This document shows, piece after piece, positions 8,935-16,893 of a stretch of 64,000 bases of DNA (position 1 is the first letter of the stretch; every line of letters starts with the position of its first letter). The stretch is from Pseudobdellovibrionaceae bacterium (GTDB taxonomy: Bacteria > Bdellovibrionota > Bdellovibrionia > Bdellovibrionales > UBA1609): positions 42,207 to 106,206 of the forward strand of contig JACKAN010000013.1 in NCBI GenBank assembly GCA_020635055.1. The letters run 5' to 3'. Below the pieces are notes generated by a model. The model saw nothing but the letters and a program-made list of their open reading frames with translations, ran no database searches and was not told the DNA's origin. Made by a program: the position numbers and the translations under genes.

Positions 8935-9768
8935 ATGCAGAAAAATTTAAAAAAATGGATACTTATAGTTGATGACGACAAAGATCTGGTGGATTTATAT
9001 GAGTCTTTTCTTGAACTCCATTTTGCGGACACCGTAAAATTTATTAAAGCCGAAGATGGTTTAGAAGCGACAAGCAAGCTTCCATTCCAAGCTTTTGATT
9101 TGATAATTACAGATCTGAATATGCCCAAAAAAACTGGGCAAGCATTTATCCAGGCAATTAAAGAAAGTCAAATGAATGAACACACCCCTGTAGTGGTAAT
9201 CACCGGTGAAGAAACCACAGATGTAGATCCACAAAAGGTGACTATTTTATTAAAACCATTAGACCAAAAGAAGTTTGTAGATGTTGTTGCAAATCAATTA
9301 AAATTGGGAAAGACAGACCAACGTGTAGCTGCCGATCTATTAAATACTTTTATTGAGTCCGGTCATTACTTATTGGATAAGGCAGGCGGACTAGAAGTGA
9401 CTCAGTTGACACCTTTGCCTAAAAAAGATGGAGAAGAAGTAGAGGGTGATTTTCTAGTTCATATTTCTATTAAAGTAGGAAAAATAAAAAACAGTTTTTT
9501 ATTTGCTTTTGATGGAAATGTCGTTAAAAGACTGGCCCACAAAAATCAAGCTTCAAGTGAAAGCGAATACAATAAGATAGTACAAGCTGCTGGTGACACA
9601 ATAGTACGTTACTCTATAAAGAAATACAAAAACCAAAGTATCCAAATTCTGAATGGCAATATAGTAAGTAAAGAGTCGGCAGAATACAGTAAATTTAAAA
9701 GATCTAAGGGTCTTAAAATACCACTTCGTACACCATTAGGAATAATGACAGTGTACGGTTTAATGTGA
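8935..9768 (+). CDS. Response regulator: REC domain fused to a CheX-like domain
   Basis: Residues 7-125 form a complete receiver domain: acidic pocket D13-D15, phosphoacceptor D60 in I-I-T-D-L-N-M-P, switch T90 and K107 in L-L-K-P-L. The remaining 150 residues resemble the CheX/CheC-like phosphatase fold: F-I-E-S near 137, an E-Y-N-K-I-V-Q-A-A-G-D-T-I helix near 215, and a C-terminal P-L-R-T-P-L-G strand. CheX proteins dephosphorylate CheY-P, so a REC-linked copy could terminate its own or a partner's signal. The second-domain call is tentative. The gene stands alone, with no histidine kinase next to it. Confidence 0.75.
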   Translation: MQKNLKKWILIVDDDKDLVDLYESFLELHFADTVKFIKAEDGLEATSKLPFQAFDLIITDLNMPKKTGQAFIQAIKESQMNEHTPVVVITGEETTDVDPQKVTILLKPLDQKKFVDVVANQLKLGKTDQRVAADLLNTFIESGHYLLDKAGGLEVTQLTPLPKKDGEEVEGDFLVHISIKVGKIKNSFLFAFDGNVVKRLAHKNQASSESEYNKIVQAAGDTIVRYSIKKYKNQSIQILNGNIVSKESAEYSKFKRSKGLKIPLRTPLGIMTVYGLM

Positions 9769-10018
9769 ACAGCAGAAGACTTCTAAACACCACATAGAAC
9801 ACCGCGCAATTATAGATATTACAATTTTCAAGATTCTCAATGGTTTTAAGATAACTCCATTTGAAAATCATTTGTATAGACCTTGAGCCAGCAGATACAA
9901 GAGGTTTTTTTGTAGAGTGTACTGATCTAGCCTCAATAAGTCGCCCACTTATTCAATTGATCTTGAGTAACAGTAATATTTAAGGGAGACTGTTAGTTAC
10001 TCATAAAGGGAGACAAAA

Positions 10019-10945
10019 ATGTTGGAAAGACACTTATTAAAAACTTCTGTAACAGGTATTGGATTGGCAATGTTAGTGTTTTTTGCCTCATATGTGGCTT
10101 CGGCTGAGACGGTTTATGTTTTAGAAATTAAAACCAAAGGTGTTGATGAGGCTTCTTTAGAAACGGTAAAAGAATTAATATCTTCGGCGGTCCAATCCGA
10201 GGGTCATAGTTTAACTTCCAATAAAAACGAGGCAGATAGTATTTTGCGACCGGCTTTATTGAAATTGGGTGATTCTTTTATTTTGAAAATCGACAAATTG
10301 AAAGATAATAAAGTTAAATATTCAAGTAAAATGAAAGCTGCAAACCTTGAGGATATGGATACTGTTTCTACTCGTGTAGTAAGGTCAGTTTTAAATGAAG
10401 AAGCACCTTCTAAATCTGTAAAGGTCACTGATGTCACGGCAGATGAAGAAACACGTGGTACTCGAAGATTCAAGGCGACACGTCAATTTAGATTTGGTTT
10501 TGGTCCCGCTTGGAGCAGTGGTCTTAATGTTAATGGTGGAGGAACTCAGTGGTCACTGGGATATATATGGGGAATAGATCCCGACTATGATTTAAAACTC
10601 AATTGGTCTTTTTATGTTCCTCGTGCTGATGAGGAAAATGCACGTTATTCGGAATTAGCATTGGGAATGAATTATTTTATGACTCAAGCTAAACACAGTC
10701 CATATTTAAGTATTGAACTGGGCTACGCTTCTGCGGCGGCGAGTGAGAAGATTAACAATCTTTTTAATTATTCTGACGACAATGCCTCTGGATGGGCTTT
10801 GGGTGTAGGCTTAGGTTACAAATTTTTTAGAACTTCTACAGTCAATGTCGGTCTGTTAGCCTCTTATAAATATCTTTTTGATAAAACAGATAAATCGGAT
10901 CAAACTCCACGTTTAGGTTCTTTGAACATACTTGTTTTTTACTAA
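10019..10945 (+). CDS. Exported protein with predicted C-terminal outer-membrane beta-barrel
   Basis: The 308-residue product has a signal peptide (about 1-30, cut after A-S-A). A small soluble alpha/beta region follows (31-130), then alternating aromatic/polar strands from about 150 to the C-terminal ...L-V-F-Y, typical of small outer-membrane barrels ending in an aromatic residue. A strong Shine-Dalgarno site (AAAGGGAGAC, 10006-10014) precedes the ATG, and a bulged hairpin sits just before that. The function is unknown; the soluble N-terminal part with V-Y-V-L-E-I-K resembles exported TolB/CsgG-like alpha/beta domains only faintly. Confidence 0.7.
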   Translation: MLERHLLKTSVTGIGLAMLVFFASYVASAETVYVLEIKTKGVDEASLETVKELISSAVQSEGHSLTSNKNEADSILRPALLKLGDSFILKIDKLKDNKVKYSSKMKAANLEDMDTVSTRVVRSVLNEEAPSKSVKVTDVTADEETRGTRRFKATRQFRFGFGPAWSSGLNVNGGGTQWSLGYIWGIDPDYDLKLNWSFYVPRADEENARYSELALGMNYFMTQAKHSPYLSIELGYASAAASEKINNLFNYSDDNASGWALGVGLGYKFFRTSTVNVGLLASYKYLFDKTDKSDQTPRLGSLNILVFY

Positions 10946-10974
10946 ATATTACTCATGAATCGTATCCCTTAATA

Positions 10975-11004
10975 ACAGATGTTGGGCATCAATCCAACAT
11001 CTGT
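10975..11004. terminator. 11-bp hairpin terminator
   Basis: ACAGATGTTGG (10975-10985) pairs perfectly with CCAACATCTGT (10994-11004) around an 8-base loop. It follows the barrel gene by 30 bases and also covers the stop codon of the small minus-strand frame, so it could end transcripts from both sides. There is no long T run. Confidence 0.65.
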
Positions 11005-11135
11005 GAGTTATTTGAAAAGGTAAAACAATATACTAAAAACAGGCTTGTCAGTATAAACAACGACACTAGATAAATTGTAAATAGAACTATAAAAAGTGGC
11101 ACAGATATAAGGTATAGCAAAAAATTTAGTATCAT
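10989..11135 (-). CDS. Candidate 48-residue hydrophobic small protein
   Basis: The frame begins with ATG at 11135 behind a good Shine-Dalgarno run (AGGAG, six or seven bases upstream) and ends with TGA at 10989. The peptide is almost entirely hydrophobic (M-I-L-N-F-L-L-Y-L-I-S-V-P-L-F-I-V...), enough for one or two membrane helices, and has only a short polar tail. A 32-codon frame (11136-11234) ends directly before it. The shared hairpin at its 3' end supports a transcript, but AT-rich DNA produces hydrophobic frames by chance, so the call is tentative. It could be a small membrane protein or type I toxin-like peptide. Confidence 0.35.
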   Translation of the reverse strand: MILNFLLYLISVPLFIVLFTIYLVSLFILTSLFLVYCFTFSNNSQMLD

Positions 11136-11311
11136 TTAGATCTCCTCGATCTCCAATATTTTTATATTTTGCAAAATAGTGCCAATCCCAGTTGATTGCA
11201 CATATTTAATGATGTGTATTTTTGATTTTTTCATGAAGAATCTATATTCCGTTAAGAATTCTAAATAATTAATTAAATAACATCCAATGATTTTAGAAGT
11301 TGAATCCAGTT

Positions 11312-11437
11312 AATCTCCTAAACAAATGGAGATTCTATGAAAAAGCCCCCTAGACGCAGTCAGAATTGACAGCGGACTTTAAAAGCCCAACCGTCGGTTA
11401 AAACAAAAAAACTTAACCAACGCAAAGGGGGCATAAA
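11312..11437 (+). ncRNA. Structured 5' region of the IS110 element, candidate bridge RNA (seekRNA)
   Basis: The 126 bases before the transposase fold into consecutive stems: AATCTCC (11312-11318) with GGAGATT (11328-11334); CGC-A-GTCA (11355-11362) with TGAC-A-CGC complement GCG (11367-11374) and one A-A mismatch; AACC (11389-11392) with GGTT (11396-11399), or alternatively GGTTAA (11396-11401) with TTAACC (11413-11418). A long-range stem of GCCCCCT (11345-11351) with AGGGGGC (11426-11432) encloses most of it. IS110 elements are known to make a bridge RNA from a non-coding end that guides target and donor choice. Position and structure fit; expression and guide loops are not shown. Confidence 0.5.
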
Positions 11438-12478
11438 GTGATTTATATAGGAATAGACGTAAGCAGCAAGGAATTTGTAGTGCACGCAGTAAATGACAAG
11501 AGAAAGGTGTTAATCAAGGGCGGCAAAATAACGCCAGACAAAAAAGGACTGAAGAAAATGTTGGACGGTTTAGGTAAAGAGCAGAAATTGGTGGTCATGG
11601 AAGCTGGGAATCAGATGAAGTGGATAGCCCTTTATTTAAAGGGTCGTAGCGATGTCAATTTGCATGTAGTCCATCCGAACGAAATCAAGTGGATCAATCA
11701 ATCTAGCGGTAAAACCGACAAAATAGATGCTCGTAAAATGGCTGAGCTCGGTAGGGGTAATTTATTACCAAGAAAGGTTCATGTTGTGGAAGGCCATATT
11801 CGAGAACTAAGGGAGCTGCTGTCTGCCAGAGAAAAGTTACTTCAAAAGCGAGTTGATCTAGTCAATTGTGCTCAAGGTTTGATGAAGCAAGAAGGTGTTC
11901 GCCTACCCAAGGGATTTTTTACTCCAGGTAATTGGGAACAGATGTTGTCAAAACTAAAGGTGGCAGACACTCAAAAGTTAATTTTAAAAAGTATTATGAC
12001 TTCAATTGATTCTTTAAGGGCATCGGAATCAGATATTTTAGTAAAAGTGAGAGAAATAGAGGATCCGCGTATTGAGTTGCTTGAAAGTATTCCTGGCATA
12101 GGTGAACTCAGTTCACGAGTTTTGTTGGCGGCATTGGACGAAGTCCAGCGATTTGATAATAAGAAGTGTGTGGCCAAGTATGGGGCTTTAACACCAAGAA
12201 TTTACCAAAGTGGTTCTAAAACTCAATTAGGGCGAATAAACAATGATGGTCGCCAAGAGTTAAGGCGAGTGCTGCTACAGTGCGCCCATACGATAGGTCG
12301 AATGAGTAATAATTATGCAGCTAAACCGCTGTACGATTTTTTTAAAAGAGTTGAAAAGAAGAGAAACAAAAAAATAGCCGTTGTTGCGGTAGCGAGAAAG
12401 TTGCTAACGACAGCGTATGGAGTTTTAAAACACGGTTGCTTTTACGAGCCAAGCCTATTGACACTTGAAGTGGCTTAA
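11438..12478 (+). CDS. IS110-family transposase (DEDD recombinase)
   Basis: The 346-residue protein is full length for the family. The N-terminal RuvC-like DEDD domain shows D7 (I-G-I-D-V-S), E55 (V-M-E-A-G), and D94/D97 (G-K-T-D-K-I-D-A-R-K). The C-terminal Transposase_20 domain shows the helix-hairpin-helix I-P-G-I-G near 218 and the serine motif Y-Q-S-G-S (257-260) followed by G-R-I-N-N-D-G-R-Q-E-L-R-R. All expected catalytic residues are present, so it may be active. It starts with GTG six bases after AGGGGG, and that Shine-Dalgarno site can be paired with GCCCCCT further upstream. Confidence 0.93.
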   Translation: MIYIGIDVSSKEFVVHAVNDKRKVLIKGGKITPDKKGLKKMLDGLGKEQKLVVMEAGNQMKWIALYLKGRSDVNLHVVHPNEIKWINQSSGKTDKIDARKMAELGRGNLLPRKVHVVEGHIRELRELLSAREKLLQKRVDLVNCAQGLMKQEGVRLPKGFFTPGNWEQMLSKLKVADTQKLILKSIMTSIDSLRASESDILVKVREIEDPRIELLESIPGIGELSSRVLLAALDEVQRFDNKKCVAKYGALTPRIYQSGSKTQLGRINNDGRQELRRVLLQCAHTIGRMSNNYAAKPLYDFFKRVEKKRNKKIAVVAVARKLLTTAYGVLKHGCFYEPSLLTLEVA

Positions 12479-12549
12479 AAGGTAACCATTAATGAGAGAG
12501 ATAAAGTTGAACATTAATTCGATGATTATAAGTATAAAGGTAAGCCCGC

Positions 12550-12701
12550 ATAAACCTTGATTGGGAAATCGATTTGGAGATTGGGACGCCTTTTTTGAAC
12601 CAGAATATTGGGCCTGAAATAAAGCTCGAATGGGAGGTTAACGTGATCATCTTTTTATTAATGGATTAGTTTATGAAGAAGAATTTAAAAATAAAATTTA
12701 A
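12550..12701 (+). pseudogene. Possible decayed gene remnant next to the IS
   Basis: One frame from 12550 reads I-N-L-D-W-E-I-D-L-E-I-G-T-P-F and continues to about 12642; a second frame from 12645 reads D-H-L-F-I-N-G-L-V-Y-E-E-E-F and stops at 12701. Together they look like the C-terminal part of a small soluble protein broken by a frameshift near 12643, with the 5' part missing. No family was recognised. It could instead be a chance frame or the right end of the IS. Confidence 0.25.
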
Positions 12702-12755
12702 TCGAAAAAACTTGGGTTTTTAAGTTGACTCAGGCTTTTTCATGGGAGGTTCAAA

Positions 12756-13355
12756 ATGAAAGACAATAGTTATAAAAATTTGTTTCTAGTAGATGGCTTT
12801 GATGAAAGCTCTTTTAAGGAAGTATATCTTTCAAAGTATCTATATCACGATGTCTTCGAAGATGATGAATTTGATTACGATGAATATGACGACTATGAAG
12901 AAGAGGAATACGAGTTAAGAAAAGATATTGATCTCACGGGAGTTAATCTACAAGGTGCAAATTTAAAAAAAATCAATTTAAGTAATTCAAATATAATTGC
13001 AGCTGAACTTCGGTTTTCTGAATTGGAGGAAGCTAATCTTTCTTGTTCCTTGATAAACATGTCAGATCTTTATGGTTCTAGTTTTAAAAATGCAAGTATG
13101 GATTATCTTGAGATTAGAAATTCCAATTTTAATTACTGCAATCTAAATGGTGCAAATTTAGAGGGAGCTTTGATTAGTAATTCTGATTTCAGTAATGCAG
13201 ATCTTCGCAAAGCTAATCTAGATAGATGCATTATTAGCCGAACTAAATTTATGAACACTGTGTATGATAAATACACAATTCTACCGTTTAGTAGAAAAAA
13301 AGCTGAAAAACTAGGAATGATTTATATCAAACAGGAAATAGATCAAGTTTCTTAA
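12756..13355 (+). CDS. Pentapeptide-repeat protein
   Basis: The 199-residue product has a very acidic N-terminal stretch (residues 29-50, rich in D, E and Y), then about 20 tandem A(D/N)LXX-type repeats from roughly 60 to 170, such as G-V-N-L-Q, G-A-N-L-K, N-A-D-L-R and K-A-N-L-D. These fold into a right-handed quadrilateral beta-helix. Some members mimic DNA and inhibit gyrase; most have no known role. The acidic N-terminus could also act as a DNA mimic, which is inference. A strong Shine-Dalgarno site (GGGAGG) stands seven bases before the ATG. It lies just downstream of the IS and remnant, in an accessory setting, followed by a small membrane protein gene. Confidence 0.88.
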   Translation: MKDNSYKNLFLVDGFDESSFKEVYLSKYLYHDVFEDDEFDYDEYDDYEEEEYELRKDIDLTGVNLQGANLKKINLSNSNIIAAELRFSELEEANLSCSLINMSDLYGSSFKNASMDYLEIRNSNFNYCNLNGANLEGALISNSDFSNADLRKANLDRCIISRTKFMNTVYDKYTILPFSRKKAEKLGMIYIKQEIDQVS

Positions 13356-13393
13356 TTCTAAATTAAATAGAAACAACTCTTAAGGAGAAATTC

Positions 13394-13696
13394 ATGAAAC
13401 CAATTACGTCATTGTTAACATGCGAACTTATTCTATTTTCCATGCCATTTCTTCTGATGGGCTTAGGTTTTTTTGTGCCTATCATTTTTCCACTAGCACT
13501 TGTAAGTGTGATTTTCATTTTTTTACCGGGATTATTATTCTATTATATTCTTAATAAGATTGAGATTTATCCAAAATTGGATGAAGCAGTTTCTCCTGTA
13601 AAATTTCAAGTTGAAAGCACAAAAGTCATTTATTTAAGGAGATTACCTCAAAGAGACAGAGCTACTGAAAGTCCAATTGAACTTCTTGAAGCTTAA
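13394..13696 (+). CDS. Small membrane protein, unknown
   Basis: The 100-residue protein has two hydrophobic helices (about 7-30 and 31-55) separated by a short Pro-containing turn, then a soluble C-terminal tail of 45 residues with several Arg. AAGGAG stands six bases before the ATG. It lies 38 bases downstream of the pentapeptide-repeat gene and may share its transcript. No family was recognised. Confidence 0.65.
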   Translation: MKPITSLLTCELILFSMPFLLMGLGFFVPIIFPLALVSVIFIFLPGLLFYYILNKIEIYPKLDEAVSPVKFQVESTKVIYLRRLPQRDRATESPIELLEA

Positions 13697-13700
13697 ATGA

Positions 13701-15290
13701 TTACTTCATTAAGTTATCTAGTGCTGGACCAGAAATGGCAACAACTGTGGGCCTTGGGATGTGATCACCACCCTCTGGCCAATGACTAGTTAGATTTTGA
13801 ATAGATTTTGATGTTTCTCCAGGGTGTTGAACAGATAAAAACAAAGTTTTAAAGTCAGCGGAAAAACAAGGGCCAGTTAACTCGGCATCATTTGGTGCAG
13901 AGGCAACTTGGAAGGAGCGGCCTGCATGTGCACCCGTCAATGGAATATAAAACAAACCATTATTTCTAAAGGATGCATAGGGGGGCTTGTTCATTTCCTT
14001 GCCAGAGATGTCATTAGTCATCCAAAGATTTCCTCTTTTATCAAACACTAAGTTGTCTGGTGAACTGAAGCCAGTAAGCTCTCCGCCATTTAGAAATGTT
14101 TCTGCTTTAAACTCTAGAGAGGCAGGATCATTATCTTTTTCAATAATTTTTAGAATTTTTCCATGAAAATTTCCTCTGGGTTTGTTATTTGTCAAAGAGA
14201 CATAAACATGACCTGTTGTTGGGCAGATTTCAATATCCTCAGGTCTATCCAGAGCAGAAGCGCCAACTTCATGAGCCGCAAATCGAGTATGGGTAAGTAC
14301 TTCCAATTGATTTTTAAAATATTTTTTTAATTGAGGCTGATCTTTTAACTGCAGAGAAATCCAGTGACCCTTTTCGATATCTGCGACGTAAAGATCCCCC
14401 TTTTTTATGGAATTTTGGTCGTAGGATATCAGTTTGTAAATGCATTCATCATTTTTATCATCTCCAGAATAGACGACAATTCTGCCATCGCGAGCTTCTG
14501 TAACAGTGGCACATTCATGAGCATAACGACCTAAAGAAGTATGTTTTATGGTATATCCGGTTTGGGGATTAACCTCCACACACCATCCATAATGTTCGGG
14601 TGGGTAATTAAAAAACTGATCCCAACCCATTGAATTTTTAGCAGAGATTTTTGTAAATGATCTTTTTGTTTTTTGGTTTTCTCCATAGTAGTCATGGTAA
14701 TTTTCTTCACAACTTAAAATGTTACCCCAGGGAGTTATGCCGCCGGCACAGTTGGCAATAGTACCTATGGTATAATTCTGACCGGCAATTCTTTCACCAT
14801 TAGCAAAGGGTATTTTTTTTCGCCCATCTATTCGGCGATTAATGGGGTCATTACTAACAACTTGCCAAACATTTCTTTCATTCTTAATTTTAATTAAACT
14901 TCCACCCACTGATTTTTGTTCTTCTATGACTTGTTCTTTAGTTCTTTTTCCACCCCTAATATAATTGGAAACAAAAATGGGATTAGGCGACTCATGATTT
15001 ACCCATAAAATAGATTCATTCTCATTTATAGGAATAAAAGCAATATAGTCACAATTAAAACCAAAACGTTCGTTTTTTTCATTTATCCTTGTGCCCCAAG
15101 ATATTACATTTTCCCACTTAAGTCCTGGTGATAAGATCAATAGATCTTCAGCACTTGGGGCAATAGCGGTTATCGGTGGAGTTTTACTAAATCCAAGGCT
15201 TTCACAGGCATTAAGCAGGGGCAAAAGGCTTAGTGAGAGGCCACTCTTTCCCATAAACTTTATAAATTCTCGGCGTTGCCAGTTTGACAT
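13701..15290 (-). CDS. PhoX-type phosphatase (DUF839), Tat-exported, possibly lipidated
   Basis: The 529-residue protein begins with a twin-arginine signal, Q-R-R-E-F-I-K-F-M-G, followed by a hydrophobic stretch ending in L-L-N-A-C, which could be a lipobox (Cys29). The body matches the PhoX family: W-V-N-H-E-S-P-N, A-N-C-A-G-G-I-T-P-W-G, S-C-E-E-N-Y-H, R-Y-A-H-E-C-A-T-V and H-E-V-G-A-S-A-L-D-R-P-E-D. PhoX enzymes are Fe3+/Ca2+-dependent phosphomonoesterases used for periplasmic phosphate scavenging; folding with metal in the cytoplasm explains Tat export. No pho-box-like site or pst genes were seen nearby, so phosphate control is only assumed. The gene is convergent with the small membrane protein gene. 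Confidence 0.85.
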   Translation of the reverse strand: MSNWQRREFIKFMGKSGLSLSLLPLLNACESLGFSKTPPITAIAPSAEDLLILSPGLKWENVISWGTRINEKNERFGFNCDYIAFIPINENESILWVNHESPNPIFVSNYIRGGKRTKEQVIEEQKSVGGSLIKIKNERNVWQVVSNDPINRRIDGRKKIPFANGERIAGQNYTIGTIANCAGGITPWGNILSCEENYHDYYGENQKTKRSFTKISAKNSMGWDQFFNYPPEHYGWCVEVNPQTGYTIKHTSLGRYAHECATVTEARDGRIVVYSGDDKNDECIYKLISYDQNSIKKGDLYVADIEKGHWISLQLKDQPQLKKYFKNQLEVLTHTRFAAHEVGASALDRPEDIEICPTTGHVYVSLTNNKPRGNFHGKILKIIEKDNDPASLEFKAETFLNGGELTGFSSPDNLVFDKRGNLWMTNDISGKEMNKPPYASFRNNGLFYIPLTGAHAGRSFQVASAPNDAELTGPCFSADFKTLFLSVQHPGETSKSIQNLTSHWPEGGDHIPRPTVVAISGPALDNLMK

Positions 15291-15338
15291 AGGTCTTTAT
15301 TGCAGTTTTTGTTCTAAATGCAATTAGATTTTTTGAAC

Positions 15339-15611
15339 TTATTGGTAGATTTTTTTTTCACGGAGAGTTTTTCTATATATATCCACGTTAAAGTGGCCAT
15401 AGATTTTTTTGCGCAGCATTGAAACCACTTCAAATTCCACATCATCTCTTAAATCTAACTCAAATTGCAGACAAACATGACCTTTGGTCTTAAGATCTTC
15501 AAGATAGGTTTCAACTACGGTAGAAATAAAATCAGAATGGCTTTCCTTTTCTATGTCTAATTGCAGTAAGTGAGCTTCAAAAAGATGGTATAAGTCATCG
15601 AGGTTTTTCAT
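15339..15611 (-). CDS. Small conserved-looking protein, unknown
   Basis: The 90-residue product is soluble, slightly acidic and predicted helical in its first half (L-Y-H-L-F-E-A-H-L-L-Q-L-D). It has no signal peptide or recognised motif. It lies 48 bases upstream of the PhoX gene on the same strand and 57 bases from the divergent NFACT gene, so it may be the first gene of a two-gene unit. Confidence 0.6.
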   Translation of the reverse strand: MKNLDDLYHLFEAHLLQLDIEKESHSDFISTVVETYLEDLKTKGHVCLQFELDLRDDVEFEVVSMLRKKIYGHFNVDIYRKTLREKKIYQ

Positions 15612-15667
15612 AATTTATATTTCGGTTTAAACTTGCGGAATATTAACTTTTGAAGGTCTAATTTTAT

Positions 15668-16867
15668 ATGAAAAGTATGAACCAAAAAGAGATGGCTAAC
15701 TTTGTGTCTAGACTGAAGTCATTGGAGGGGTTTACTTTAAATGCCGTTCATTCGGATTCACCCATTTTGATTTTAGAGTTTTATAGCAAAAAAGAAATTC
15801 AATTTTTAATGATCGACATGAAGCCCTCTCAGCCCATTGCACTATTGTTTGCAAACCAATTGCCTTTTAAAATAGTTAAACAACCAAAACCCATTAGCTT
15901 GTTTTTAAAAGCTCATTTTGTGGGCAAATCATTGAAGAGTGTAGAGTTTAATCAGGAGAAGGGGAGGCTCTTTAAATTAAATTTCACTAATGATGGTGTT
16001 ATTGAGTTAAGGTTATTTCCCCATGGGCAAAACATTATTGCTTTTGCGGATAAAAAACAAATTTCCTGGTCGAAACCAAAGCCATTAGTTTTAAATAATT
16101 TAGATTTAGATCTAGATTCTTTAAGTGTTAGAACGGAATCTGAGATTAAAGAGGAATGGCTAAGTTTGAGAAATAAATCAGCTCAAAAAAATTCTTTCAT
16201 TCCAGAGGAAGAGTTAAAAAAACAAAAAGTAAAGCTAGAGAAAGCCATTTTAAAGGTGTCTCATTCTTTAAAAGAACAAGAGGACGAATTAAAAATACAA
16301 ATGGAAAAGCTGGAAAACATATCGAGTTCCATGATTTCCGAAGAGAATTTAAGTCAAATTTATGAAAATAAAAAACGAATTGAAAAAAAGATAATTGGAC
16401 AAAAAACTAGAATTAATGAGCTTTTATCACAGAAAAAATCTTTAAATTTGGATAATATAAAAAAGATAAAAAAGGTACCCTTAGCTCCACCCAATGTAAA
16501 AGAGATTAAATCTAAACGATGGACACTTCCCTCGGGCGTGACAGTTGCAATTGGAAGAAATGCAAAGGAAAATACAGATCTTTTAAGGAAGTCAAAACCC
16601 TGGGACATTTGGTTGCACTTAAAAGACTTCCCTGGGGCTTATGGTTTTGTGTTTCGAAAAAAAAATCAAAAAATATCTAAAGAAGATTTAAATGTGGTTT
16701 CATTGTGGGTAGCTAAAATGTCATTGAAAAATAAGTGGGAGACACATTTGGGTGAAAAAGTTTCCCTTGTGCTAGCTGAATGTAGATACGTTCAAGCTAT
16801 CAAGGGGGATAAACTAGGAAGAGTTACTTTCAAAAATGCTAAAACCTTAGTCATAACTCTCCGCTGA
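15668..16867 (+). CDS. NFACT-family protein (RqcH-like, shortened)
   Basis: The C-terminal NFACT-R domain is clear: L-P-S-G-V-T-V-A-I-G-R-N-A-K-E-N near 285, D-I-W-L-H and P-G-A-Y-G near 315. A coiled coil spans about 175-260. The N-terminal 160 residues resemble a reduced NFACT-N domain. Full RqcH has about 570 residues and binds stalled 60S/50S-peptidyl-tRNA complexes to add alanine tails; here the protein has only 399 and the helix-hairpin-helix segment seems absent. The Asp-Arg pair that RqcH uses for tRNA reads G-R at the likely equivalent place (E-K-G-R-L-F), so tailing activity is doubtful. Confidence 0.75.
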   Translation: MKSMNQKEMANFVSRLKSLEGFTLNAVHSDSPILILEFYSKKEIQFLMIDMKPSQPIALLFANQLPFKIVKQPKPISLFLKAHFVGKSLKSVEFNQEKGRLFKLNFTNDGVIELRLFPHGQNIIAFADKKQISWSKPKPLVLNNLDLDLDSLSVRTESEIKEEWLSLRNKSAQKNSFIPEEELKKQKVKLEKAILKVSHSLKEQEDELKIQMEKLENISSSMISEENLSQIYENKKRIEKKIIGQKTRINELLSQKKSLNLDNIKKIKKVPLAPPNVKEIKSKRWTLPSGVTVAIGRNAKENTDLLRKSKPWDIWLHLKDFPGAYGFVFRKKNQKISKEDLNVVSLWVAKMSLKNKWETHLGEKVSLVLAECRYVQAIKGDKLGRVTFKNAKTLVITLR

Positions 16868-16893
16868 AGCGCGGTGCGTAAAAATTCATTAAC

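Larger units (their letters stand above)
11312..12550 (+). mobile_element. IS110-family insertion sequence (approximate limits)
   Basis: The element consists of a structured non-coding 5' region and a full-length IS110 transposase. IS110 elements usually lack terminal inverted repeats and make no clear target duplications, so the ends cannot be fixed from one copy. The left limit is set at the first stem of the structured region; the right limit is set before a possible coding remnant. Either may be wrong by up to about 150 bases. Confidence 0.55.

Noticed and set aside
10946..12755. CRISPR array, tRNA or integron attachment site near the IS
   Set aside because: No spaced direct repeats, cloverleaf or attC-like folds were found; the stems belong to the IS110 5' region and a simple terminator.
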